This document shows positions 16,223 through 24,746 of a stretch of DNA of 64,000 nucleotides, one piece after another. Below the pieces are notes generated by a model. It was not told where the DNA came from and did no database searches. It was given only the letters and a program-made list of their open reading frames with translations. How positions within the stretch are numbered: position 1 is the first letter of the stretch; each line of letters begins with the position of its first letter. The stretch comes from JAFAXD01 sp963760435 (GTDB lineage Bacteria > Pseudomonadota > Alphaproteobacteria > Rhizobiales > Xanthobacteraceae): contig CAVXDE010000037.1 in the NCBI GenBank assembly GCA_963760435.1, positions 248,001-312,000 on the forward strand. Reading direction: 5' to 3'. Made by a program: the position numbers and the translations under genes.

Positions 16223-17686
16223 ATGCCGAAAAAACCAAAGAGCCTGCGCGATCTCGCCAATCCCGAGCGCGAGCTGACGCATACGATCGATGGCCGGGGC
16301 GAAGGCAGCCGGAGCTCGTTCGAGGTGATCAACCCGTCGACGGCGGCACCGTTCGCCCGTTGCCCGGACGCCTCGATGGATCAGCTCGATCGCGCAGTTG
16401 CGGCGGCGCGCGCCGCGTTTACCGAATGGAGCCGCCGTTCGTTCGCCGAGCGCCGGCGATTCCTGCACAAGTTTGCTGCCCGTGTGCGCGACTATGCGGA
16501 CGAACTCGCAACCGTCATCACCCGCGAACAGGGCAAGCCGCTGTCGAACGCGGCCCGCGAAATCGCCGGCACGGCGCATTCGCTGGAAGCGATGTCGAAC
16601 ATCAAGATCAAGGACCAGGTGCTGCGCAATGACGGCAAGAACCGCATTACGCTGCAGTATCGGCCGCTCGGGGTGATTGGTGCGATCACGCCTTGGAATG
16701 TGCCGGTCGGCCTTGCGTCTCACAAAATTGCGCAAGGGCTTCTGGCCGGCAACACCATGGTGCTCAAGCCATCGCCCTACACGCCGCTCGCGACCTTGCT
16801 GCTCGGAGAGCTCTCGCGTGACATTCTGCCGCCGGGCGTTTTCAACGTTCTGGCCGGCGGCAACGAGATTGGCCAGCGTCTCTCGGAACATCCCGGAATC
16901 GATAAGATCAGTTTCACCGGGTCAGTCGCGACCGGCAAGCGCGTGATGGCCAGTGCGTCCGGGACGCTCAAGCGCGTGACGCTGGAGCTCGGGGGCAATG
17001 ATCCGGCGATCCTGCTCGACGATGCCGATTTCGATGCGATGACGCCGAAGATCTTCGGCGCCGCCTTCGCCAACTGCGGCCAGGTCTGCATGGCGATCAA
17101 GCGCCTGTATGTGCCGGCGCAGCGTTACGATCAGGTCTGCGATTCACTGGCGAATCTCGCCAAGAATTATCGGGTCGGCGACGGGTTCGAGCCTGACGTG
17201 CAGATGGGGCCGCTGCAGAACAAGATGCAGTACGACAAAGTGCTGGATGTCCTCGAAGACACCAAGCGTCAGCCGGGTGTTCGCATCCTGGCCGGCGGCC
17301 ACACGCTCAACCAGCCCGGCTATTTTCTGGCGCCGACGATCGTGGCGGATATCGGCGATGACGCGCGCCTTGTCACCGAGGAACAGTTCGGTCCGATCCT
17401 CCCGGTGCTCAAGTACACTGATGTTGATGACGCCGTCAGCCGCGCCAACGACACGCGCATGGGTTTGTGTGCCTCGGTCTGGACCAGAGACATCGAGAAG
17501 GGTGCGGCCATTGCGGCGCGGCTTGAGGCCGGCACCGTGTGGGTCAACCATCATCTGGGCTCAGAGCCCGACGTTCCGTTCGGCGGGTTCAAGGAATCCG
17601 GTCTCGGCCGCGAGCACGGCGTGATGGGCGTGCAGAGCTACATGGAGCCGCAGGTGATCAACGTTCCGGTTGCGGCTACGCCGTAA
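16223..17686 (+). CDS. Aldehyde dehydrogenase family protein (2)
   Basis: A 487-residue NAD(P)-dependent aldehyde dehydrogenase following an AGAGGAGA ribosome site. Landmarks: TPWNVPVGLASHKIA, the catalytic base in VTLELGGNDP, the catalytic Cys in FANCGQVCMAIKRLY, and EEQFGPILPVL. It is only distantly related to the neighbour at 14560, so this is not a recent duplication. Mo-box-like site B lies upstream. It ends convergent with the DUF2325 gene, sharing 11 bases. Substrate unknown. Confidence 0.94.
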   Translation: MPKKPKSLRDLANPERELTHTIDGRGEGSRSSFEVINPSTAAPFARCPDASMDQLDRAVAAARAAFTEWSRRSFAERRRFLHKFAARVRDYADELATVITREQGKPLSNAAREIAGTAHSLEAMSNIKIKDQVLRNDGKNRITLQYRPLGVIGAITPWNVPVGLASHKIAQGLLAGNTMVLKPSPYTPLATLLLGELSRDILPPGVFNVLAGGNEIGQRLSEHPGIDKISFTGSVATGKRVMASASGTLKRVTLELGGNDPAILLDDADFDAMTPKIFGAAFANCGQVCMAIKRLYVPAQRYDQVCDSLANLAKNYRVGDGFEPDVQMGPLQNKMQYDKVLDVLEDTKRQPGVRILAGGHTLNQPGYFLAPTIVADIGDDARLVTEEQFGPILPVLKYTDVDDAVSRANDTRMGLCASVWTRDIEKGAAIAARLEAGTVWVNHHLGSEPDVPFGGFKESGLGREHGVMGVQSYMEPQVINVPVAATP

Positions 17687-18992
17687 CCTCAGCGGCGTTC
17701 AGCTGAGTTTGTTGTAAGGTCGGGAGCGCAGCCATCAGGCAGGCGAGGCTCGAAGCGCGCAAGGGCGCGTAGCGCGTGGCGGTTTGGCGGCACGCGCGCT
17801 TGACGGCGGCGACCGCAGCGTGGCTGACGCAATCCGCGGGAAAGAACACGACATCCGCCCGACTGATCAATCCCGGCAATTGTCCCAAACTCTGCTCGAG
17901 GCCGCCGTCGTGATGGAGAAACTGTCCGCCTGAGCTTTCGACGAGGGCCCGCAGCTGCGGAATCTGATTGGCCCGGCCGCCGACATACAGGATTGTCGCG
18001 CCGGCGAGATCGATTGGATCGGCCGGTGTGGCAGTGACGTGCGAGAAATGCTGCTCAACCATATCGAGCTCACGCCGCAACGCCTCGGATTCGTTCGATA
18101 ACACCTGCAACTGGTGTTCCTTGTCACGCAGCGCGGCGGCAAGAGCTGCTGATCGCGCTTCCGCGCTCTCGCGTCGCGCGCCATCGCGCGCGAGTTTCTT
18201 GCTCAAATCGCGGATAACCTCTTCCATCGCGGCGAGGTCATCCCGATTGCCGTTCGGCACCGGCGATTGTGGTGGCTCAAGGCGGTCGTGCTTTGCCAGC
18301 AGTTCGTTGAGCTGACGGATGATCTGATCGCGCGAGGCGAAGCCATCGCGGATTTGCTGGCGGGCGCGCCGCAGTTCGTCGGTCAAGCCGGCGTTCTCCG
18401 CTTCCAGTTCGCGCAGTCGCCGGATGTCGGCGCGGTTTGCGGCGCCGACCAGGTGGGACAACATGTGGACGTCGCCGAACGCCAGCTTGATCAGCGCTTC
18501 ATCCGTCAGTGGATGCGTCAGGACGGCCCAGTAGGCGCCCGGTATGTCTCCCTTGTTCAACGCGTCTTTCCACAACGATCTCAGCGCCTCGGTGTCGTTC
18601 GCCGCGGCGAATGCCTTGATGGCGCGTTCGTGACGCCGGTCGAGCGCCTTTTGCAGGAGCTTGGCGCCGAGCTCTCGTTTGCTGGCGAGGCCGACCCCGA
18701 AACTGTGCAGGTCATGCTCGTTGGCGGCCTGCATGCCGTTGACTTTGAGTTGAACCAGGACATGACGCAGTTCGGCCGTCGACAAGCACGTCCCGATGAT
18801 CGAGCAGTGGAGGCTGCTGCCGAGTTCCCAGATCCGGGTTCGGCGCGGACGTGCCGGCAAATTCTTGGAGGCGGGTACGGTGTCGAGATTGATCTCGATC
18901 GACGGGCGGAAGCCGGCCAGCGGATTCGATACTTGCGCGGCCCGGAAATCGAGCACGTTGGACAGCAATCGGTCATGTAGTCGAATGGTCAT
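17676..18992 (-). CDS. DUF2325 domain-containing protein with coiled coil
   Basis: A 438-residue protein of unknown function. The N-terminal third has a Cys/His-rich patch (HCSIIGTCL near residue 62, then EHDLHSFGVG), a possible metal site. Residues about 185-320 form a long coiled coil (RLRELEAENAGLTDELRRAR onward). The C-terminal DUF2325 domain is a small Rossmann-like fold (ILYVGGRANQIPQLRALVE; ADVVFFPADCVSHAAVAAVK). A Mo-box-like palindrome (site C) lies 18 bases before its start codon, and modC ends just upstream. This suggests a role in molybdenum or molybdoenzyme homeostasis, which is an inference. Confidence 0.82.
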   Translation of the reverse strand: MTIRLHDRLLSNVLDFRAAQVSNPLAGFRPSIEINLDTVPASKNLPARPRRTRIWELGSSLHCSIIGTCLSTAELRHVLVQLKVNGMQAANEHDLHSFGVGLASKRELGAKLLQKALDRRHERAIKAFAAANDTEALRSLWKDALNKGDIPGAYWAVLTHPLTDEALIKLAFGDVHMLSHLVGAANRADIRRLRELEAENAGLTDELRRARQQIRDGFASRDQIIRQLNELLAKHDRLEPPQSPVPNGNRDDLAAMEEVIRDLSKKLARDGARRESAEARSAALAAALRDKEHQLQVLSNESEALRRELDMVEQHFSHVTATPADPIDLAGATILYVGGRANQIPQLRALVESSGGQFLHHDGGLEQSLGQLPGLISRADVVFFPADCVSHAAVAAVKRACRQTATRYAPLRASSLACLMAALPTLQQTQLNAAEVTA

Positions 18993-19010
18993 GTCGCAGA
19001 TCGGACCTAA

Positions 19011-19034
19011 CGCTATAGCTCGATGAATATAACG
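19011..19034. promoter_or_regulatory. Mo-box-like palindrome (site C) before the DUF2325 gene
   Basis: Half-sites CGCTATAGC and AATATAACG are separated by six bases. It sits 18 bases upstream of the DUF2325 start and after the modC stop, so it would control the DUF2325 gene rather than modC. Confidence 0.6.
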
Positions 19035-19076
19035 ACTATGACACAGGCGCCGGTGATCGAAAAGGGCCAGGCCGCT

Positions 19077-20172
19077 CTAAACCAACGCGACGCCTTTGAT
19101 TTGCGCGTAAACCTCGCTGCCGACGTGCAGCTGCAGGGTGTCCCACGATTTGCGTGTGATGCGGGAGAGGAGCTTGTCGCCGGTTCCATCGCGGCCGAGC
19201 CCGATCGACACATTCACCTGATTGCGTTCGTCGACAACATGTCCGAGCACGCGCGCCGGCAGGCAATTGAGGATCGAGCTTTCCGCCGGTGCATTGCGCG
19301 CGAGGCTTACGTCCGACGCGCCCACGCGGATACGGCGAATCTCACCGATGTTCCCCGCCACTTCGGGCAGCACGAGCGACGCCCCGCGCACGGCCACCTT
19401 GGTAAGCCCATAGGCGGTGTCATGCGCCTCGATCCGGGCGTCGAGGCTGACCGCTGCCTCCGGTATCCGCGCGAGTGGGAGTGCGGGGTTTCCCTGCACC
19501 TCGGTGAGCAATCCGGAAGCGATCACACGGCCGCGTTCGATGAGCACGATGTGGTCGGCCAGGCGCTCCACCTCGCCGAGGTCGTGGGTGACGTAGAGAA
19601 CCGGAACGGCAAGCGACGCATGCAGCTTTTCCAGGTACGGCAGGATGTCGTCCTTGGTCAGCCGATCAAGCGCGGACAGTGGCTCGTCCATAAGCAGCAG
19701 CTTGGGTTGTGACAGTAGTGCACGGCCGATCGCTACGCGCTGGCGCTCGCCACCGGACAAGTCACGCGTCGAGCGTTCCAGCAAATGCGTGATCCCGAGG
19801 AGCTCAATCACATCGTCGAAGCGGATCTCTCCGTTCGCGCCTTGCGCAACGGCGCGGCGGTGGCCGTAGAGAAGATTTCGGCGCACAGAGAGATGCGCAA
19901 ACAGCGAGGCTTCCTGGAACACGACGCCGATCGGCCGGCGATAGGTGGGACGAAACTGAGCTGGCGTCCTGCCACACGTCATCGCCGAGCGCGAAGTAGC
20001 CGTCGGCAAAGCGAGCGAGCCCCGCCGCGCACCGCAGCAGCGTGGTCTTGCCGCAGCCGGACGGACCGAACAACGCCGTGAAGCCGCGTGCTGGTGTCTC
20101 GAACGCCGCGTCGAGCGCGAACGCGCCGAGGCGGCCGCGAAAACGTGCCCGGATGGTCTTGCCGGCGTTCAT
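19077..20172 (-). CDS. modC: Molybdate ABC transporter ATP-binding protein ModC (frameshifted)
   Basis: The ATPase that drives molybdate uptake. The N-terminal part starts at 20172 (MNAGKTIRARFRGRLG) with the Walker A GPSGCGKTT in one frame. The remainder (GVVFQEASLF Q-loop, signature LSGGERQRVAIGRALL, Walker B LLLMDEPLSALD, H-loop YVTHDLGEVERL, then a C-terminal TOBE domain) is in another. The frame changes near 19961-19972 as if one base were added. Removing it gives a normal length of about 365 residues. The start codon overlaps the modB stop (ATGA). Either a sequencing insertion or a true pseudogene. Confidence 0.88.
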
Positions 20173-20853
20173 TGTCCGGCCCGGCGCAGGCTCTTTTCCA
20201 ACAGCATCATCGCCAGAATGACGCAGAAGGAGAAGATCAACATCCCGGCCGCCAGGATATGCGCCGGAGTCCATTGCAGCGTTTCGACGTAATCAAAGAT
20301 CGCGATCGACAATACCTTGGTCTTGCCCGGAATATTGCCGCCGATCATGAGCACGACGCCGAATTCGCCGACGGTGTGAGCAAATCCGAGTACCGCCCCG
20401 GTCATGAGCGCCGGGGAGCGCCAGCGGCAAAGCGACGCTGAAGAAGGCATCGCGCGGCGATGCGCGCAATGTTGCGGCGACCTCGAGCGGGCGTTCGCCG
20501 AAGGCCTCGAAGGCGTTACGAATCGGCTGCACCACGAACGGCATCGAATAGAACACCGAGCCGATGACCAGGCCCTCGAACGTGAAGGCCAGGGTCCGCG
20601 CACCCCACAGGCTTGCGACCCATCCCCCGGGACCGTCGGGCCCGAGCAGGATCAACAAATAGAAGCCGAGCACGGTCGGCGGTAACACGATCGGCAATGC
20701 CACGATCGCGGCGATGACCTCTTTCCAGGCCGATTTGGAGCGTGCGAGCCACCACGCGATTGGCGTCCCGACAATCAGCAATAGCGCTGTCACCAGGGCC
20801 GCGAGTTCCAGAGTGAGACGGATCGGCGGCCAGAGGTCAGCGAGCGGGACCAT
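20169..20853 (-). CDS. modB: Molybdate ABC transporter permease ModB (frameshifted)
   Basis: The membrane subunit of the molybdate importer. It begins MVPLADLWPPIRLTLELAAL, has the expected hydrophobic helices, and carries the ABC-permease EAA-type loop (NAFEAFGERPLEVAATLRAS). After LPLALPG the frame breaks and the normal continuation LMTGAVLGFAHTVGEFGVVL is found one frame over, ending LLEKSLRRAGQ. The break lies in a GGGG run (plus strand 20413-20416), as expected of a one-base insertion. Corrected length is about 227 residues. It lies 6 bases after modA and overlaps modC by 4. Confidence 0.88.
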
Positions 20854-20859
20854 GAAGGT

Positions 20860-21624
20860 TCAGTTCGTCTCCGGGGTGCCGTAACCGAATTTGCTCTCGA
20901 TGGCCGCCGCCTCCGGTCCCTTCAGGAATTCGAGGAAAGCTTTAGCGGGTTCGACATCGGCGCCCTTCTTCAGCAACACGGCATCTTGTTTGATCGGCGA
21001 ATAGAGGCTGTTCGACACCAGCCAGCGCGATCCCTCCTTGCGTTCGATCACTTGGGACAGGGCAACGAACCCGAGCTCGGCATTGCCGGTGTCGACAAAC
21101 TGGAACGTCTGGGCAATGCTGTTGCCCTGCACGATCTTGGGCTGCAGGGCATCATAGACGTGCAGCGCCTTCATCGTCTCGATCGCGGCTGTTCCGTAGG
21201 GTGCAGCGACCGGATTTGCGATCGCGATTTTCGTGAACGTCCCGTCTTTGAGCGTGCTCTCGCCTTTCACCAGGTTCGGGTCACGGCTCCACAACACGAG
21301 CTTGCCCACCGCATAGGTGAATCGGCTACCGGGTACCGCAAATCCCTCGCTGACGGCCTTTTCGGGCCGTTCCTGATCGGCGGAGAGGAAGACCTGGAAC
21401 GGCGCATCCTGGGTGATCTGGGTGTAGAACTGGCCACTTGCGCCAAAGCTGAACACGACCTTGTTACCGGTCTTACGTTCGAACAGTGCAGCGATCTCCT
21501 TCGCGGGCTCCGTGAAATTCGCCGCAACAGCGACATTGATGTCGGCGGCGATTGCCGAAGATGCGGTTCCACTTGCACCTGCAGCGACGACTCCGACTGC
21601 GATCAGCCGACAAAGACGATTCAT
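20860..21624 (-). CDS. modA: Molybdate ABC transporter substrate-binding protein ModA
   Basis: A 254-residue periplasmic binding protein with a signal peptide (cleavage after SSAIAA, about residue 27). Family landmarks: VAVAANFTEPAKEIAALFE, FSFGASGQFYTQI with the serines that bind oxyanion, and FVALSQV near the C-terminus. It is intact and heads a modABC operon on the minus strand. The divergent gene mop and Mo-box-like site D lie upstream. Confidence 0.95.
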   Translation of the reverse strand: MNRLCRLIAVGVVAAGASGTASSAIAADINVAVAANFTEPAKEIAALFERKTGNKVVFSFGASGQFYTQITQDAPFQVFLSADQERPEKAVSEGFAVPGSRFTYAVGKLVLWSRDPNLVKGESTLKDGTFTKIAIANPVAAPYGTAAIETMKALHVYDALQPKIVQGNSIAQTFQFVDTGNAELGFVALSQVIERKEGSRWLVSNSLYSPIKQDAVLLKKGADVEPAKAFLEFLKGPEAAAIESKFGYGTPETN

Positions 21625-21670
21625 TGCTCAACTCCTGTTCGCTGACCGTGCATCGTGACACCGGCACCCG

Positions 21671-21694
21671 CGTCATGTAAGGTAGAATATAACG
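21671..21694. promoter_or_regulatory. Mo-box-like palindrome (site D) between modA and mop
   Basis: A good right half-site AATATAACG is paired, six bases away, with a weaker left half CGTCATGTA (three mismatches to the pattern). It lies 46 bases before modA and 59 before mop, so one site could serve both divergent units. Confidence 0.55.
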
Positions 21695-21753
21695 CCACTC
21701 GGGTGAGCGTGGGAAGTCTGCAGTCAGTCTGGATTCAGTCAAAGAGGGCAGGG

Positions 21754-21963
21754 ATGAAGCTTAGCGCGCGCAATGTTCTGAAGGGAACCATCGATCAGGT
21801 GCAAAAAGGTCAGACCACGGCGCATGTGCGCATCAATGTGGGTGGGACGGTTGTCACCGCGTCGATTACCAATGAGGCCGTGGACGAACTGAAGCTCAAG
21901 CAGGGGCAGACTGCCTACGCGGTGATCAAAGCCTCCGACGTGATGGTGGGCATTGACGAGTAA
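21754..21963 (+). CDS. mop: Molbindin (Mop), single TOBE-domain molybdate-binding protein
   Basis: A 69-residue cytoplasmic protein starting MKLSARNVLKGTIDQVQKGQ after an AGAGGGCAGGG site. It is a single Mop/TOBE domain (VRINVGGTVVTASITNEAVDEL, AYAVIKASDVMVG). Family members assemble as hexamers and bind molybdate or tungstate for storage or sensing. Divergent from modABC with a shared Mo-box-like site. Because the local ModE lacks TOBE domains, Mop could supply the missing sensing role; that is an inference. Confidence 0.93.
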   Translation: MKLSARNVLKGTIDQVQKGQTTAHVRINVGGTVVTASITNEAVDELKLKQGQTAYAVIKASDVMVGIDE

Positions 21964-22029
21964 GTTTCGTTTCAAACTGCCTAAGCTCTGACCTCATCCT
22001 GAATATTTGCGAGGGCGAGTCGCCTGAGG

Positions 22030-22170
22030 CCGTCCTTCGAGACACTCGCGCGCTTTCGCGCGCGAGTTCCTCAGGACGAGGGCTCTGTTTGCTGCGATTC
22101 TGCAGGCCACATTTTTCAGACCTCATCCTGAGGAGCTTGGCGCGCAAGCGCCAAGCGTCTCGAAGGATGG
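22030..22170. repeat. Two inverted copies of a palindromic intergenic repeat
   Basis: Copy 1 (22030-22082) and copy 2 (22121-22170) are the same element in opposite orientation: CCTCATCCTGAGGAG at one end, GTCTCGAAGGATGG at the other, with an internal GC hairpin (CTCGCGCG/CGCGCGAG in copy 1, TTGGCGC/GCGCCAA in copy 2). They fill the gap between mop and the minus-strand binding protein gene. Similar elements are frequent in Bradyrhizobiaceae intergenic regions, which is from memory and not checked. Confidence 0.7.
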
Positions 22171-22239
22171 CCACAAGGAAAGCCTCGCCTGGAACCGCCC
22201 TTCAAGACGCCTGGCCCTCAGGACCAGGGCCCTCACCTT

Positions 22240-23370
22240 TCAATTCCGCCCGCGCGTACCCGCCAACAGCCGCTCGAGCTGCGCGTCGCTTAATTCAACC
22301 TGATAGAACTGCCGGTAAAAATCGCGCGTCAGCGCCCGAATGTCGCCATTGAAACGTTGCGGGTAAAACAACCGTAGCAGCCACTGCAGCCCAAGCAGGC
22401 GGTTGAGCGATGGTGGTTCGTCGGTCCAGCCGTAGGGCAGATCCGGACTGAGGAACACGCGATTGTTCTTCACCGCCGCAATGTCCGACCATGCCGGCGT
22501 GGAATGCACCGAACCGAAGAAATTGGCGTCGACGGTGATGACAGTCTCCGGATTCCAGGCGATCACCTGCTCGGGTGACACATTGAACAAGCCGCCGCCT
22601 TCGCGCCCGCCGGTGGCCACGTTGATTCCACCGGCGCGCTCGATGATCTCCGTGTTGATTGATCCGCGGCTGCCGGTCTGCAGGCCGTTGGCTTGCCGCG
22701 CCAGGTAGACCCGCGGTCGCTGAGCCTCGGGCACCGCCATCACGGTTTGCTCCGCTTCGCCCAAGATGGCGGCCGCTTGGTCAGCAAGTGCGTTCGCACG
22801 GACGTCGACCCCGAGGATATTGCCGACGAGCTTCATGCTCGCGGCCGTGCTGGCCAGGCGTCCATCGATCAGCAAATAGGGGATGCCGGTCTGCGCCTGC
22901 ACCCGATCGGCGAGCGACACATAGGTTGGATTGACCGTGCCGAAGTCGATGATGAGATCCGGCTTGGCTTTGATCACGACCTCCAGGTTGGCGGTATCGC
23001 CGCGGCCGGTGAGGCGCCCGATCTCCGGGAGCTCGCGCACTTTCGGGTTCAGAAACTCAAGCTCTGCGGGACTGGGTTTGCGCACCCATCCGATCAGCTT
23101 TTCAGGCGCCAGCACATAGAGCAGCACCGTCGCCGGTGGCCCCGCCGCTTGGACGCGCTCGACGTGGTCCGGGACCGTGACGTTGCGCCCCGCCGAATCG
23201 GTAACGACACGTGCGTCAGCCGGAGAAAAGATGAATGCCAGGCAGGCCGTTCCAAGCGCCCAGCCGACAAGCCGCCTGAAGCCGCTGCAGCGATCAGGCG
23301 CGCGACTTTGCGCCCTTGCGCGTGATGCGTGAAAGGGCGCGGAATTCCTCGCTCGCCGACGTATGTGCAT
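22240..23370 (-). CDS. Class III (BtuF/FhuD/FecB-like) periplasmic substrate-binding protein
   Basis: The only in-frame ATG that includes the signal peptide is 23370, giving 376 residues and overlapping modE by 77 bases. The long basic N-terminus precedes the hydrophobic core LVGWALGTACLAFIFSPADA. The mature part has the typical two-lobed layout (PATVLLYVLAPEKLIGW, VVIKAKPDLIIDFG, NPETVITVDANFF). Sequence style is iron-siderophore or cobalamin binding, but the place between modE and mop suggests a molybdate/tungstate binder comparable to MolA. No class III permease or ATPase is adjacent. Substrate unproven. Confidence 0.8.
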   Translation of the reverse strand: MHIRRRARNSAPFHASRARAQSRAPDRCSGFRRLVGWALGTACLAFIFSPADARVVTDSAGRNVTVPDHVERVQAAGPPATVLLYVLAPEKLIGWVRKPSPAELEFLNPKVRELPEIGRLTGRGDTANLEVVIKAKPDLIIDFGTVNPTYVSLADRVQAQTGIPYLLIDGRLASTAASMKLVGNILGVDVRANALADQAAAILGEAEQTVMAVPEAQRPRVYLARQANGLQTGSRGSINTEIIERAGGINVATGGREGGGLFNVSPEQVIAWNPETVITVDANFFGSVHSTPAWSDIAAVKNNRVFLSPDLPYGWTDEPPSLNRLLGLQWLLRLFYPQRFNGDIRALTRDFYRQFYQVELSDAQLERLLAGTRGRN

Positions 23371-23656
23371 GGCCTTCGATTGTCCGATAAAGATCAACGA
23401 TACGCTCGCCCGTGGGCGTGAGCATCGCTCCGCCGCCGTGCTGGCCGCCGGTCGCCGCACTGACCGCGGGCTCGCGCAGCGCATCGTTGATGGCCTCGAC
23501 CAGCAGCCAGGCGCGCCGATACGACATGCCGAGTTGGCGCGCGGCGGCCGATATCGAGCCCGTCTGGGCGATTGCTTCCAGCAGCGCGATCTTGCCGGGG
23601 CCGATGCGCTCGCCGCTCGCAAGATCCACTCGAATCGACAGGCGGGTGTGCGACAT
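23294..23656 (-). CDS. modE: ModE-type regulator, DNA-binding domain only
   Basis: A 120-residue winged helix-turn-helix protein of the ModE/LysR-like type: GPGKIALLEAIAQTGSISAA then ARQLGMSYRRAWLLVEAIND, both typical of ModE N-termini. The C-terminal di-TOBE molybdate sensor of full ModE (about 260 residues) is absent; the protein ends in a basic tail ITRKGAKSRA. Mo-box-like site E lies 26 bases upstream, so it may regulate itself. How it senses molybdate without TOBE domains is open. Confidence 0.88.
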   Translation of the reverse strand: MSHTRLSIRVDLASGERIGPGKIALLEAIAQTGSISAAARQLGMSYRRAWLLVEAINDALREPAVSAATGGQHGGGAMLTPTGERIVDLYRTIEGHAHTSASEEFRALSRITRKGAKSRA

Positions 23657-23682
23657 CTGCTCCGGACCGTGGCAAAACCATC

Positions 23683-23706
23683 CCCTATATTCCGCCGGAT
23701 ATGGCG
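23683..23706. promoter_or_regulatory. Mo-box-like palindrome (site E) before modE
   Basis: Half-sites CCCTATATT and GATATGGCG are separated by six bases, closely matching site B. It lies 26 bases before the modE start codon, the place of an autoregulatory operator. Confidence 0.58.
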
Positions 23707-23740
23707 AGGCTGTAAAGGGCGGATCGGGGTAGCGCAGCCG

Positions 23741-24638
23741 CTATTGAGCGTCGAGCGTAACGGCAACCTTTTGCGCCTCGGTCACCAGTGCCGCGGTCAG
23801 CGGCGTCATCGGCTCACGGTGAGGTACGACGAGACCGATCGCGTGCGTCACATCCGGTTCGACGATCGGGATCGATCGAATCGTGTCGGTGAGGCCGAGC
23901 GTGTCGGCGAGTACGGCCGGCATAATGCTCGCCCATCGCCCGGTCCGCACGTGCGAAAACAGGACGATCATCGAGTTTGATTCCAGTGTCGGCGAGGGCT
24001 CGGTGCCGGCGCGGCGCAGAATCCCGTCGATGATGCGACGGTTCTGCATGTCGGGCGTCAGCAGGCAGAGCGGAACTTGCGCCACCTCCGCCCATGTGAC
24101 CTGGTCGCGATCTCCAAGCGTGCTGTCGGCCGATGTCAGCAGGCGGTAGCGCTCGTGATAGAGGGGGACCGTCGTTACGCGTCCGAGCGGCTCGTTGTCG
24201 ATGTACGTGAGCCCGGCATCCACCTCGAGATTGTCCAGCGCTTTGAGCACCTCGATGGAGGTGCGCGACAGAATCGTAAAGCGCACGTTCGGGTGCCGCG
24301 CCCGATACGGTGTGGTCAGCGACGCGGCCATGGCGAGCGTCGTGGGAATGGCCGCGATACGCACATGTCCGACGAGGCCGCGCTTGAGCGCGTCGACCTC
24401 CTGACGCATCGCCCGGCTATCCGCGACGATGCGGCGCGCCCATTCGAGCACGCGCTCGCCCTCGGGCGTGAAGCCGCTGAAACCGCGAGCCGCGCTGGAC
24501 CAGCAAGACCCCGAACTGGTCCTCGAGCTGCTTGATGCCGGAGGAAAACGTCGGCTGACTGACGTTGCACATCTCAGCGGCGCGGCCGAAATGCTGCTCG
24601 CGGGCAAGCGCAATGATGAATTCAAGCTTGTCGATCAT
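23741..24638 (-). CDS. LysR-family regulator divergent from formate dehydrogenase (frameshifted)
   Basis: The first 50 residues (MIDKLEFIIALAREQHFGRA, then CNVSQPTFSSGIKQLED) are a LysR helix-turn-helix in one frame. After LLVQRGSR the protein continues one frame over as FSGFTPEGERVLEWARRIV through a full LysR effector domain. The break lies at an AAA run (24480-24482) and is explained by one extra base. Corrected length is about 298 residues. A LysR gene (fdsR-like) divergent from fdsG is a known arrangement, and three palindromes lie between the two genes. Effector presumably formate, not shown. Confidence 0.86.
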
Positions 24639-24746
24639 GCGTTGCGTCGAGGTCCGCGAGACAATCGGGCAGACCTACAGCACAAGGGCCCGGCTGTCTG
24701 CATTCGTCGCGGCATGCCGGCATAGGCGCCGACGTTCGGTCGCCAT

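Noticed and set aside
14560..17686. Tandem duplication of aldehyde dehydrogenase genes.
   Set aside because: The two proteins differ widely outside catalytic motifs and N-terminus, so they are separate subfamilies.
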